From the NCBI GenBank assembly GCA_005406025.1, contig BGZK01000135.1, positions 124,001 through 188,000 on the forward strand: DNA of 64,000 nucleotides. Direction: 5' to 3'. The stretch is from Eumeta japonica. Taxonomy: Eukaryota; Arthropoda; Insecta; Lepidoptera; Psychidae. Shown here one piece after another: positions 46,576 to 57,500 of this stretch (positions are counted from its first letter, which is position 1; the number at the start of each line of letters is the position of its first letter). Both the position numbers and the translations under genes were made by a program. The notes below the pieces were generated by a model. The model did no database searches. It was not told the origin of the DNA and saw only the letters and a program-made list of their open reading frames with translations.

Positions 46576-49500
46576 ATGCACGGCGACACCAAGCGCCGGC
46601 CCTCCCACCGTGACTCACCGTGTGACTAACATGACGTGCGCCGCCGCACGCACCGCGACACCACACGATGTATGCACCTCGACCTTTCCTCAAAACCACG
46701 TCTGCTGTTCGCCTCAAATTTATAACGCAGTGGACGCAAACCGAGAATAGCTCAATATATTCTTCAATCGAGCATAATTAGAATAGAGAAACTGATGACT
46801 TACACTTAAGAAACAATTTAGTTCTGTATACTCTGATGATGAAATTGAATGACCCCCGCATTGTATTTTGCTTTTCGTCAGTTCAAATCAATGCAATGAA
46901 CAACGTAATAGGTAAGACAATATTTTATATGGAAGGCACTAATGTGTACTTGTCAGTAACAGATCAAAAGCTTTTAAGTTCGAGATTTTTCTAATGTAAA
47001 TTTATTATTTTGACAAATGGTGTCATGGACAATATCTAGGCCTAAATTATTTAACACATGAATCTGTTTTTGTGTTATATAATTTTTTTGTGTTAAAGAT
47101 GTAGTGCCATTTTTACAATATGAGTTTATATAAATATATTTTTCACAGATTGAGTTATGTATAAAACAGATGCTGCGAAGAGAATTTTGCGTTACATTTT
47201 AGTGTTCGTGGAACGCAACTATCTCAGCTTAGTAATATTTTAATATATATTTTTTTCATTATTGCCTTGAAAAATATCAAAACCAGTAAAATGAATACCT
47301 TATGTTTGATTGAAACACATATTGTTGTTTGTTCCGACAAACGAGCTGCTCCTGTTTTCTCCACTGCTCATAGCGTTTTTTGATGGCTGGCACATGGATT
47401 GATTCTATGCCTGTTTTGCTATCTTCAATATTTCAATGGTTTTGATCCCAACAATGGATTTGGTTCAATTTTGCATATCTTTGAAATTTTATGCTTAGTA
47501 CTGCAACATTTACCTCATAATATTAAAATAATTGGATTGTCTTTATACAGATGAAATCAATATGAAGCTGATAAGTATTGGCTAGTGTGTGCTGAAACAT
47601 CGTCTCGTGTCTGTGTTATTGATTATGTTTTCATTTAATGTGTTGGTAAATACTGTTTTACTATTCTTCATCTTTGCTTATTAATTTTTTTCTAATTTGA
47701 TTATTTATATTACAAGGAGTAATAATTTGTAATACGTACTCACATAATAATACATTGAGTACTAACTGTACAAAGCAGTCAATAATGTATTTTCTTTTAT
47801 TAGAAGAACTAAAAATCAACTATGTACTTTATGTTGTAAATATAAATGATTATTTTAATCTGTTAAGTATTGTTACTAACATTTACTCACAAGTAAAATT
47901 TATCATATCACTGTCGGCTAATATTTTCATTTGTGATGTATGAAATGTTGCCATATTATGAATTTTTTTATCTTTTACTGGCTTTAAAATTCACCTTGTT
48001 GAATATTCTTTCAGATTGGTCTTTTAAAAGTATATAACAGCTACAGTATCAATTCAGTACTTCTTGTGATGTGAGTGATATAGGAAGCTGTTGATTGATA
48101 CAATTTGATAAAAGGAGAATATTTATTAATATTATTCCATACATCATATTGAACAACGATATTTTAAGACTTATTAATATTCCATTGAAATATTAAGGCT
48201 TAAATAGTGTTTATTTAAATTTTACTTCAAATTATAATTAGGTTTCTTCAAAAGGCATTTACTAAATTTTAGAATATTAGAGGGCTTAGTTGCCGACTGA
48301 TCTTATAATTCAAAATTGCATTTCGAAGAGAAAAAAAAATGTTTTTTTTTATTTATGGATTACTAAAGATTCCATGTAGCACAAAATATATTTTCATTAT
48401 TTGAATCTATATTAACGTCCGTTGCGAGATGCCAAATAGCTATTAGTGATGTTTGGAGTGATCCTAATAATAATTGTTAACAGTAGAAGTCTACGATATG
48501 AAGATTAGGTCTAATCTAGATACACCACTGGTGATTTTTTCAGCTCAAACCTGTATATTTGTAAAACTTCGACTTAGACACATTCACCATTACGGTATTT
48601 TTATGGCACATTAAAATTTATTGTAAAATGAATTTCTATTTACAAACAAGATGAAGGCATCATATATTTGTATTAATGTAGTCTAGTTGAGATGTGAAGT
48701 TGACTTGAGAAGTTGTCTGTGTTGGCATCGTGCAGATTACCTGAAAATTGATCCTAAAGCAAAGTTAAAATTTTAAATTATAATTGTAGATAGGCGAGTG
48801 AGATTTTTACTTAGATCATGCATTGGCTGGTTACATCGGGCACGTTTAACCAAACACTGGAAAATGTGCTTAGTAATAGAATGCTCATAGACTCTTACAT
48901 AGCTAGATGTTAGCGTGTGATCGTAGGAATAAAGTTTTTGAAAATGAGGAAGGCCTGAATTATTAATAGGAAGATTAGAATGGAGATTTTCCATTGACAT
49001 CTCTACGATATAATTTGATGTAAAGGAAGTATTTGATGTTTTTAGATATTTGAAAATGGAAGACCCCAAAACAGAATAATAATGTATTTGGTGTTTGCTG
49101 CATTCGTTTCGACAAATGTTTTGTTTGATTATTCCCTGAAAAAATAAAACGTTTACTATATGATACGCCAAGCGCGATATGTCTAACCTATTTTAATCGC
49201 ATTATATCGTGGGATGTAGTTGGCAAAAAAGGAAAGTTTGAAATTTTGTAACAAATTTAAGTAACTCGCATAAATTGTGTAATATTTTATACGCAATATA
49301 ATATCTTTAATATGCAACAAGAGTTATGTAATTGTATATATTTTATATATCGGCATTTGGTCAGCATCATATGCCTATGTCAGAATGTGCATTGTCTGTG
49401 CTTTAGAAGGTTGTCATTCGTATATTTATTGTGCTACGCTCGTCAGTATTGATTTACGTGGTAACATTTAATATTAGCTTTAAGATTGTGTTAAATTTTA

Positions 49501-49640
49501 TATTTCAAATAGGTCTACGGACCATTTTTACCATAACATTTTCTTAGTCAGGACAGAGTATATTGTGATGGTTCAAGATGGGAAATAACTCTGATGGTGT
49601 AATATATTGTACCTTTGAATAAATATAAAATACGTAATAT
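46576..49640 (+). other. Septin 3' UTR
   Basis: About 3 kb of AT-rich, noncoding sequence runs from the stop to the poly(A) signal at 49618. It includes Pumilio-type words TGTAAATA (47835-47842) and TGTATATA (49333-49340). The first 180 bases are GC-richer. A 132-codon frame on the - strand (48773-49171) has no support. An earlier poly(A) site could be used. Confidence 0.6.
49618..49623 (+). terminator. Poly(A) signal AATAAA for the septin mRNA
   Basis: AATAAA is followed about 25 bases later by a T/G-rich stretch (tttttgtggttttatttt), the usual layout of an animal cleavage site. It is the most convincing one downstream of the stop, but other AATAAA words occur. Confidence 0.5.
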
Positions 49641-50120
49641 ATAGATTTTTGTGGTTTTATTTTCAAAAATTTTCGATGTTTACACATTAAATTTGATATT
49701 TTCTCGACATCAAGCAAGATAACATATGCAAGTGACTCATCTGATTTATTATTTAACTTACTGAGATATAGCTGTTAAACATAATTTGATGTCGTATCAT
49801 CTTGTGTTTTCGCTATATCATCACAAAACGCGGCTTTATGGTCGTGTAATTTTCATATATTTGTAATTTCATTTTTTGTAAGTCACCAGTGCCATCTACA
49901 ATTTAATCTAATTAATATTAGGAAATTTTTAGTGACATCTAACAGCATTTTAATTAGAATACAATTTTTTGTGTAACCAGTGCAATAAAGTAAATACAGT
50001 ATGAAACTTTTGGATTAATTTGATTTCATATGATTGTTATTATTATTCTTAAGTTGAATTTTATTTCAACAATAAACAAACTGATAATAAATATGAAAAC
50101 TTAGTCGAAAGACTATATTA

Positions 50121-50830
50121 GGTCTGGGAAAAAGTATTTTCGTATTTTATAAGTGAAAAGTTAAAAGCAAAAAGCTAGTTTTGATACCGTTAAATAAATG
50201 ATATTAAAAAAAAGCAAAAACGGTTTCCCGCCATTTATTTGTTATTTTTCTGTCTATCAAAATGAATGAATCTAATGTAGAAATTCGATACATTTTAAGT
50301 TTTACTACCAAAAAGAAAAAAATGCAAAAAAAGAATGTGACGTTAATGAACCTAATGCAGTGTCAGTAAGTACAGCACAAAAATGGTTCAAGCGTTCTTA
50401 GTTCGTTAATTTTGAGGTTGAAATGAATGACGAATCTTGCTCTGGTCGACCTATTAAGTGTAAAGTCGATGCCATTTTAGAAAAAAATAGAGCAAGATTA
50501 ATATATTAGTTCTTACGACATAGCTGAGGAGCTGGGGATTGACCACAAAACAGTTCTGGGTCGATACTTGTGTCCCACACGAGCTTACTGAAAGAAATCA
50601 CATGAATCGTGTACCCATTAGTAATTCTCAATGGAAATGTAATTAAACCTCGTAATTTTTATGTAATTGTTATTTTTTGTCAAAGTGATGAAACGAAAAC
50701 CGGGTTAACTTGCAATAAGTTGCTGCTATGTCTATGGTGAGATTGGAAGGGCATTATTATAATAAATATGAGGCACTAGAAAAAATGACACTTGTGTGAG
50801 AAAGAGACTGGAATAATCCAAAGTTGATAA
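50121..50830 (+). mobile_element. Mariner transposon copy 2, 3'-truncated
   Basis: It begins after TA (50119-50120) with ggtctgggaaaaagtatttt, matching the inverted end of copy 1. The order of copy 1 follows: the ttttgataccgttaaa leader, a start near atgaatgaatctaatg (50263), the HTH part (ttcttacgacatagctga, 50509) and the stretch gattggaagggcattatt. It is shorter through small deletions and is lost after about 50830. No right inverted end was found. Many stops and shifts make it a dead copy. Same orientation as copy 1. Confidence 0.85.
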
Positions 50831-51623
50831 GATGAAAACTTAAATATTTTGTTGCAGCAATAGCGAATCATTCATTTCGTTAGTTAGCTCATTTAATGGA
50901 AAGTCCATTAGCTTTTGCGTTAGAGTGTTAGCATATAAAAAAAACAGCAGGCATTAAACAGCTTTCGTGAATTAAGTGATTTTGCAAGAGGCAAAGATAA
51001 GCAATGCAAAAATAGGGTTATTTAGGGTGACGAATATCGTCCAGAACAACCTTCACAATAAGCTATTAGAAAAAAACTTGAAATTCGATACTAATCAGAA
51101 ATACACCAAATATTAAGAACATGGAATACTCAACTTATGGCCATCCAGACGATGTGGTTAATCAAATCAGGGAATTTAAAACCAAAAGTAACTAGGACAA
51201 TGGACTGCTTCAACTTCTACTCCCAGAGAAATAATAATTAATGAATTTGAAAATTTGGATAACATGGTATTTCACTGTGAAATTTATGTACAAAGTACTT
51301 ATAACGCTATTTAAATGGTGATTATCAAAAAAAGAAAGTGATATATTAAGTAATAAACTTATTACGTACGTAATTAAACGTATGTGTTTTATTTTTATGT
51401 TATATGTTTTGAAATACATTGCCGTTTAATTACATATATAACTCAATTTATTGATTAATTTAGTCAAAATTCAGATAATACAAATTATTATTGACAGAGT
51501 GACACTGGTCTAGCGACATCTAGCGGATTTGCTAAACATATTGTTTATCATATTTAGGGGAATTTATAAGATCGTCTACGTCTGAAGAAATAAAAGTGGA
51601 AAGTGAAGAAGGCGTCCAAAGAA
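50831..51623. other. AT-rich intergenic DNA between mariner copy 2 and the broken frame
   Basis: The sequence has no start-to-stop frame of note. It could include remnants of a second element. Near 51508-51535, tagcgacatctagcgg matches a word often seen near insect repeats. Confidence 0.4.
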
Positions 51624-51890
51624 ATGTCTGATAGGATTATGAGCGAGCGTAATAATTACGAGGCTGAAATAAGATCGGTCATATTTATGAACATTAAATT
51701 TAAGAGCGTATTAGCCGAATTGGATTTTAAATGCAACAACCTGAGTGATTAATGCGATCACTTGCATGTACCGGTGAGTGAAATGGACGACTATCGCAAC
51801 ACTACGGGCAATCACTACTCCAAATACAAGCTCTTCAGGAAGAGCCGCATAATAGCAGAAAAAGGACGCATAAATTCCAACACCAGTTAG
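51624..51890 (+). pseudogene. Broken 88-codon coherent frame, origin unknown
   Basis: Starting at the ATG 51624, one frame reads MSDRIMSERNNYEAEIRSVI and so on for 42 codons to a TAA (51750-51752). The same frame then continues CDHLHVPVSEMDDYRNTTGN and on to TAG at 51888-51890. Composition is balanced and protein-like on both sides of the single stop, unlike neighbouring AT-rich frames. It looks like a retroposed gene or transposon piece with one nonsense change. I do not recognise the family. Confidence 0.35.
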
Positions 51891-52220
51891 ATTTAAGTAA
51901 AGTGGATTAGACGATTAAGTTGTGCGACTCAATGTTGCATAATACGGCACGGATTGACATGCATAAAATGTGCGTGTCAGTTTTTTATTAAAATTTATTT
52001 TTATAGTGTAATTTTGTTATATATTAGTGTTTAACACCGTATTTATAAGTCCGTTTTCGCAAAATATTTGTATTTTTGTGTGTTTCTTCGATATGAAATC
52101 GCAATGTCCATAGCTTAAAAATAAAGTATATCAAACTTTTTATGAAAACTTTAAATCGAATGAACACTCAAATACAAAATTTTGAAAAAATGGACTAGCA
52201 TGCGGTGTTAACCATAATAG

Positions 52221-52452
52221 ACCATGTTATGCCAAAATGAGTCAACCTCCAATTTGGTCAAAAATAATATTTTAATGCACACTATCGTAAAATATGCCTT
52301 ATGGAGTTAAATCTACGCAACAAATAATTGAAAGTAACTGTTTATTTTTTAAATAAAACTAACCGGAAATATAAACAAAACTTCCTCGATTTTAATTTGA
52401 TTTATCTTGATACTAGTTGTCTGTGGGTTGACTCATTTTGGCATAACATAGT
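52221..52452. repeat. Inverted repeat, 27-nt arms
   Basis: 52221-52247 (accatgttatgccaaaatga...) and 52426-52452 are reverse complements at 26 of 27 positions, about 178 bp apart. The arms include gttgactcattttggcataa. No target duplication was identified. Confidence 0.8.
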
Positions 52453-52677
52453 CCCATTAATATATAAATATAATAGTAACCAGCATGACTTCTACTGGAT
52501 AAATGCTGAAGCTTTTAATGACATCTATTACTTTTCGAGCAATATATTCACCAATAAAAAAAAATCAAAAGTAAACATTAAAAATTTAATACAAAACAGA
52601 AAATTTACTGTCTGGTAAGAAAGGTAGATTTCATACTTTCTAATGGAATTAAAACAAGTGTTGAGAAAATTGATACA

Positions 52678-52767
52678 GACACGCGCACGCAGTGGCACGC
52701 ACTTACGCGCGACATGCGCACGCACTTACGCGCGACATGCGCACGCACACGCGCGCGCGCACACATC
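52678..52767. repeat. Purine/pyrimidine-alternating repeat with 23-bp duplication
   Basis: acttacgcgcgacatgcgca plus cgc (52701-52723) is repeated at 52724-52746, within a longer CG/CA alternating tract (cacgcacacgcgcgcgcgca). Such tracts can adopt Z-DNA. It is a sharp GC spike in AT-rich DNA. Confidence 0.75.
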
Positions 52768-53244
52768 GCGCCTTACTAATACAAAAAAATAATTGAATAA
52801 TTACAAATTATTAAAATAAAACAAAAATCAAGACAAAGTTATTTTTGCTTTTATCTTCAGCATTTTCCGATACATTTTTCTTTTAAAATTTTATATATTT
52901 TTGTTAATCGTCATTTGCTTTTCTATGCTATTAAATTGGTAGGAATAATTTATTTTTAGATTTTGTATATAGTGCAATATTTATAGCAAAAAGAACCATT
53001 TCATGTGCTACTACTATAAGGCACAAAAGTTTCTTCACCAATTCACATGATGTGGGGAATGTTTGAGACCCATCTCAATTTTTAAGTTTTTTATGTTTCC
53101 AGAACTCGATAATATTAGGGATTTCATTTTATTCAAAAATAAGTGAACATTTCAAAACATTCGCTGTTTTCTGTACAGTTTAGTTACATTGTTTGAATAA
53201 ATTTCTGGGGAAGAAATTTAAAGGAAATCTATAATGGTAAAGAC

Positions 53245-54499
53245 CAGTGGCGGCTGATGGGTTATCGGACTGGTGGTGCACTTTACTTGCTCACCAAATA
53301 TTAAAATTAGAAAATGCAACAAAACAACAATTGACATAAAATATGTTTATTTTTTATACATTAAATCAATGCGACGACATTTTTCTGAAGCGAAATGTTC
53401 AATCATCTTTTTATTAAAATCGGGTATTGATTGTATAAATTTTTTTCAATACTGAGCACAGAAAGTGCATTTAGCCGATCCTAAGACATGGTGTTTCGGA
53501 GAAAAGTTTTGATTCTTTTGGATATTGCTTCTATACACAGAATCTAGCTGATGACGAATGTCGACCGTGCCTAACACAGACAAACTCATTACATTTTGTA
53601 GGTGTACTTGCGAAGAATCATGTTTTTTTATTTTTTCACTCAAATGCGTCAAATCCTTGATTCCAGTTTCTGTCCAAATCGATTCTCCGCCAAAAATAAT
53701 GCAAGGAAAACAAAAGAATGCATTAAGACGCTCACATCCACACAACCATTTCTTTCTATTATACATTTCACTTTTAAAACTTCGCGTAAATGTTTTATTT
53801 TTTGATTTGCACTCTTGTTTTAAATTTAAAAAGGGCCGTGGCGGTCCGGCCAATTTTATATTCACTTTATTTTGAAAAGTCCTGTTATTTTCTTTAATAT
53901 AATCAATGTTTACGCTCATTTTCACTAACACCACACACAGTATAGAATAAAAGTTCTATTATAGCATCGAAACAAAAACTAAAACAATTACGATAATATA
54001 AACAAACAATAATTAACGCGTCACACATACAGTGAAACTATACTGATAACGAGTCGAGACGTCAACGATGGCCGCCGTCGCCTCGGGCCCACGCCGGCCG
54101 GCCAATTCGTCAAAATCGGGTGCTCTCGGCTATCTTCGGTTCGCACGTGCGGCGCTCGAGAACCGACTCCTTACTCGGTACATTTCTATGAACCATCTTT
54201 TGTTTCACGGTCAGACGCATTAACTCGTATCCCATACAAGTTGTATTAGCAGCCCTCGTGCGCTCGCCGAATCGCACGAGAATTTGTATTTACAGGAAAA
54301 TAAGTCTTAATAGTTTAGTAAAGCGCTCAAATTGTTTCACCATAATTGGAAATTTAATTTTTTATACGTATCTGTATGCTTAAAGATAAATATTAAAATG
54401 GTAATTTTAAAATAAAGATGAAGTAATATTTTGTAATTTTTTAAATCTTTTGAATTGGTGGTTCAGTGCACGAGCGCACTTAAGGTACAGCCGCCACTG
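53245..54499 (-). mobile_element. hAT transposon, non-autonomous, with 8-bp target duplication
   Basis: The 12-nt inverted ends cagtggcggctg (53245-53256) and cagccgccactg (54488-54499) are exact complements. They are flanked by a perfect 8-bp direct repeat gtaaagac at 53237-53244 and 54500-54507, the diagnostic hAT target-site size. The element is 1255 bp, well below the size needed for a full hAT transposase. It carries one - strand gene for an N-terminal zinc finger (53446-53919), preceded at 54055-54170 by a GC-rich stretch that may be its promoter. The sharp ends suggest a fairly recent insertion. Confidence 0.95.
53446..53919 (-). CDS. hAT transposase N-terminal fragment, TTF-type zinc finger
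   Basis: An intact 157-codon frame from the ATG at 53919. It carries RKKWLCGCERLNAFFCFPCI with CFPC at residues 70-73 and His100 and His106 (KKHDSSQVHLQN), the layout of the TTF-type finger found at the start of many hAT transposases. The following VDIRHQLDSVYRSNIQKNQN matches the start of the next hAT segment, then the frame ends (CTFCAQY). The dimerisation and DDE catalytic regions are absent. Full-length relatives are several hundred residues. The product, if made, could bind element ends but could not transpose. Confidence 0.75.
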   Translation of the reverse strand: MSVNIDYIKENNRTFQNKVNIKLAGPPRPFLNLKQECKSKNKTFTRSFKSEMYNRKKWLCGCERLNAFFCFPCIIFGGESIWTETGIKDLTHLSEKIKKHDSSQVHLQNVMSLSVLGTVDIRHQLDSVYRSNIQKNQNFSPKHHVLGSAKCTFCAQY

Positions 54500-54507
54500 G
54501 TAAAGAC

Positions 54508-57500
54508 ATTTTTATTTTGGGATTTAGACATGCCTTAGGATGTGGTATCTTTAGACTTTTTATTTTTGTTTTTTTTAATCATTCATTTTTCTTTTAAGTC
54601 ATTTTCATCTTTGTCGTTATAAGAAAAGAGTTTCAATTAATATTAACATGGTGTAAAGGTGGTATGTACTACTAAAAAAATGGTAAAAATTTTAGGCAAA
54701 ACAGAAGACCGGGATATCGATGACAAAAAAAGCAAAGTACTGCTAAAACAATAATTTGGTAACATGTTACCAATAGTGTAGTATAATTTTCTGTTTTTAG
54801 TGACATGTGAAGGTAAGTTTTTAATTTGCGAAAGTAAAATACCCGCAATGAACTAGAGATGTCGCTTTTAAATACAAGTTATTAATGTATGAAAGTTACG
54901 ACGCTCCGAGTGTTTAAATGAGCATTGCAGCTATTATTGCGTAACGCTTTCGTGTTCTTTGTCTACAATTGTTTCGTTCATACTACTTTGTTCTGTTATT
55001 TAATTATTTGTGTTGTTTTTGATTAGTTTGTTGTTATTAATGCTTACATAATGTGCTATATTGGTATTTGGATGCAGAAGCGGAAATTCGATTATATAAC
55101 AAGAACAAGGCTTATCTGTGAAAATTTTATCCTAAACTGTTGTTCAAGTTTTTTTAGTAAATATGTAGCTCTCTTTATAAAATAAATGATTTTTTTTGTG
55201 TATTACTATTTTGTTTTATTTTTCCAATATATTTATCTACTTTAAATTAATTAATACTAAAGATTTATAAGCTTTTGGTACTGCCATCTATTGATGTACA
55301 TATGTATTATCTTTTCAATAAGCGCCATCTCTTGCACGGTCTAAAGTAAACTTTCCAAAATCACGAATTACGACTCTAACTCTTCTATATTATTTTTATT
55401 ATTATTGTTCTTTTCGGTAGGTGCCATTCTGATAATGAAAAATGCAAATAAATGGTAAATTTTCAAAATTTCCACCATTTTTCTAAATTTATGTTTTTTT
55501 TAAGAGTAGTTTTTAATTAAGCAAAAATTTTACAGCAATTATTTTTATTTATATTTTTTATTGTCACTCAACTTACGTATTCATTATTATTTAACAAATA
55601 TATACATTAGATAACACATTAATTACTTTATTTTATTTTTCGTGTTGAAAATGAAAACTATGAGCCGTGCACATTTAGGTTTTTCGAAGTTCAATGGGCA
55701 CACTTTTAGGTTTTTATATAAATACCCATTATAAAAAGGATATGGAATATATAAATTATGTTTATACGCAGCCGTAAAACGTAATTATAAAATGGGGATT
55801 TAAAAGAAACTCATAACAAATATGAACTGTTTTATTCTGTTCTCAATAAATCACAAATGATACTTTATATCGCGTGTCTCATGTTACATCAAACCACGAA
55901 AACTCTCAGACGATCTTTATATAAATAACATTACTACATCTATTTTATTAAGAAATATCTTTGGCAGCGCTATGGAAAATATATTTCCTAAAATTTAGTG
56001 AATGCGATTTCATAATATATTATAACGATCACAACAGTTTCTCGGCTATACATATTTAAAATTATGTACTTACATAAAATTGTTATACTTCCGTCGATCT
56101 TTCGATAATACTTGTTTGTAAAACTAGTATCTCTTACACAATTAACGAGACTCTCTATAAAAATTAATTTTATGTACACGGTAATATTCGGGGTTTTATT
56201 CCTTCAGGGTTGCGGTTATTCATTAAGTATTTGAAGGGTCTTATTCTGACGAGAGAAACGCGACTAATAAATCTGTAATGCTTATTATAATAATTAAGTT
56301 TACATGAAAGTAATATTAAATTAATTGTCAGGTTTGGTGTATATATGTCTTTGGTTTAAGTCTTATTTTGTTGAGGTTTTCTGAAAAATTTCCGATTTTT
56401 TTCTCTCATCAGAATGAGACGGACTACGCTACAGATATACAGTACAATTATAGCTTATATTAATAACTAAGTACACAATTTGAAGGCCAATAGCAAATAC
56501 TGACGAGAGAAAGATTATAAAAAGTCGTCCAACAATTTTATTAATTAGAGGAATTATACAAAACTTTTACATATGTTATAAAGGCTCATCGTAGAAGAAA
56601 AGTACAAGAAAAAGTGTTTTTTTGATTACCTAATATTATTTTTGATTTGAATTTTTTAATTACGATAAGAAAATGTGATATATATTTGTACATATTCTGA
56701 AAATCGTAACTATGACTTCATATTGTTATGTTATTGTAGGTGTATGAATTCTGTTTCTGAAATTTCAAAAATGCGTTGATTTGTAAGATCGATGATCAGG
56801 AGAAACTTCTAGGTGATATATTTTGTTTCGTATTGAGATGTATATAGAATGTTTTCCCGAAGTTTTAGATCTTATTCTCGATAAACTCGAATTTTTACCG
56901 AGCGAGTTTATCGTGATCTAAATTTTTATCAAATACAGACTGTATGACATTTTCGTGAAACAAAATCATACAGAGAGCCGATAATTATAATGACTGCTAG
57001 TTAATTTTTCGTCAGTCTAAGAGTTTACTTTTGCTAACGTTTTGAACAATTCTTCTTTAGCTTTTTCAGTAAATGAAAACATAACCTTAAAAATGTTGTA
57101 TAATTCTTCGCTATTTATTTCACAATGTAATAAAATAGTCTGCTCTCCGTTAACTCGTATATTTTGAATATCTTATACCTCGCGGAAGCTTCGCACGTCA
57201 TTTGAACGCGTATAGAATTAGAAAGTATCAACAAATTACTCTAGGCGAATATGGGGCTCGTTTACGAATACGTGTTCAATGCAGAGTCGCGACTACGTTA
57301 AGTTCTAGATAGGCGATCTAAAGTACGACGTGTTGATTCCTGATGGTTCAGTAGACTGTGCGAAAAGTTTAGAATTATCGAACATCGTCATAGGTATAAA
57401 ACTATATACATTTAGTCGAATTTAACGATAGCTACGTTTTTTTATTTTTGGTGTTCTTGTTGCGTCATCTAAAACGTCGACTACTTCTCACGATGAAAAT

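Noticed and set aside
46439..46750. 103-codon frame over septin exon 10
   Set aside because: It is in a different frame from the septin tail. The acceptor and the [16 protein letters not shown] tail give a better explanation.
48773..49171. 132-codon frame on the - strand in the septin 3' UTR
   Set aside because: No recognised motif, no splice or promoter signal, and antisense within the UTR. A frame of this length can arise by chance in 64 kb.
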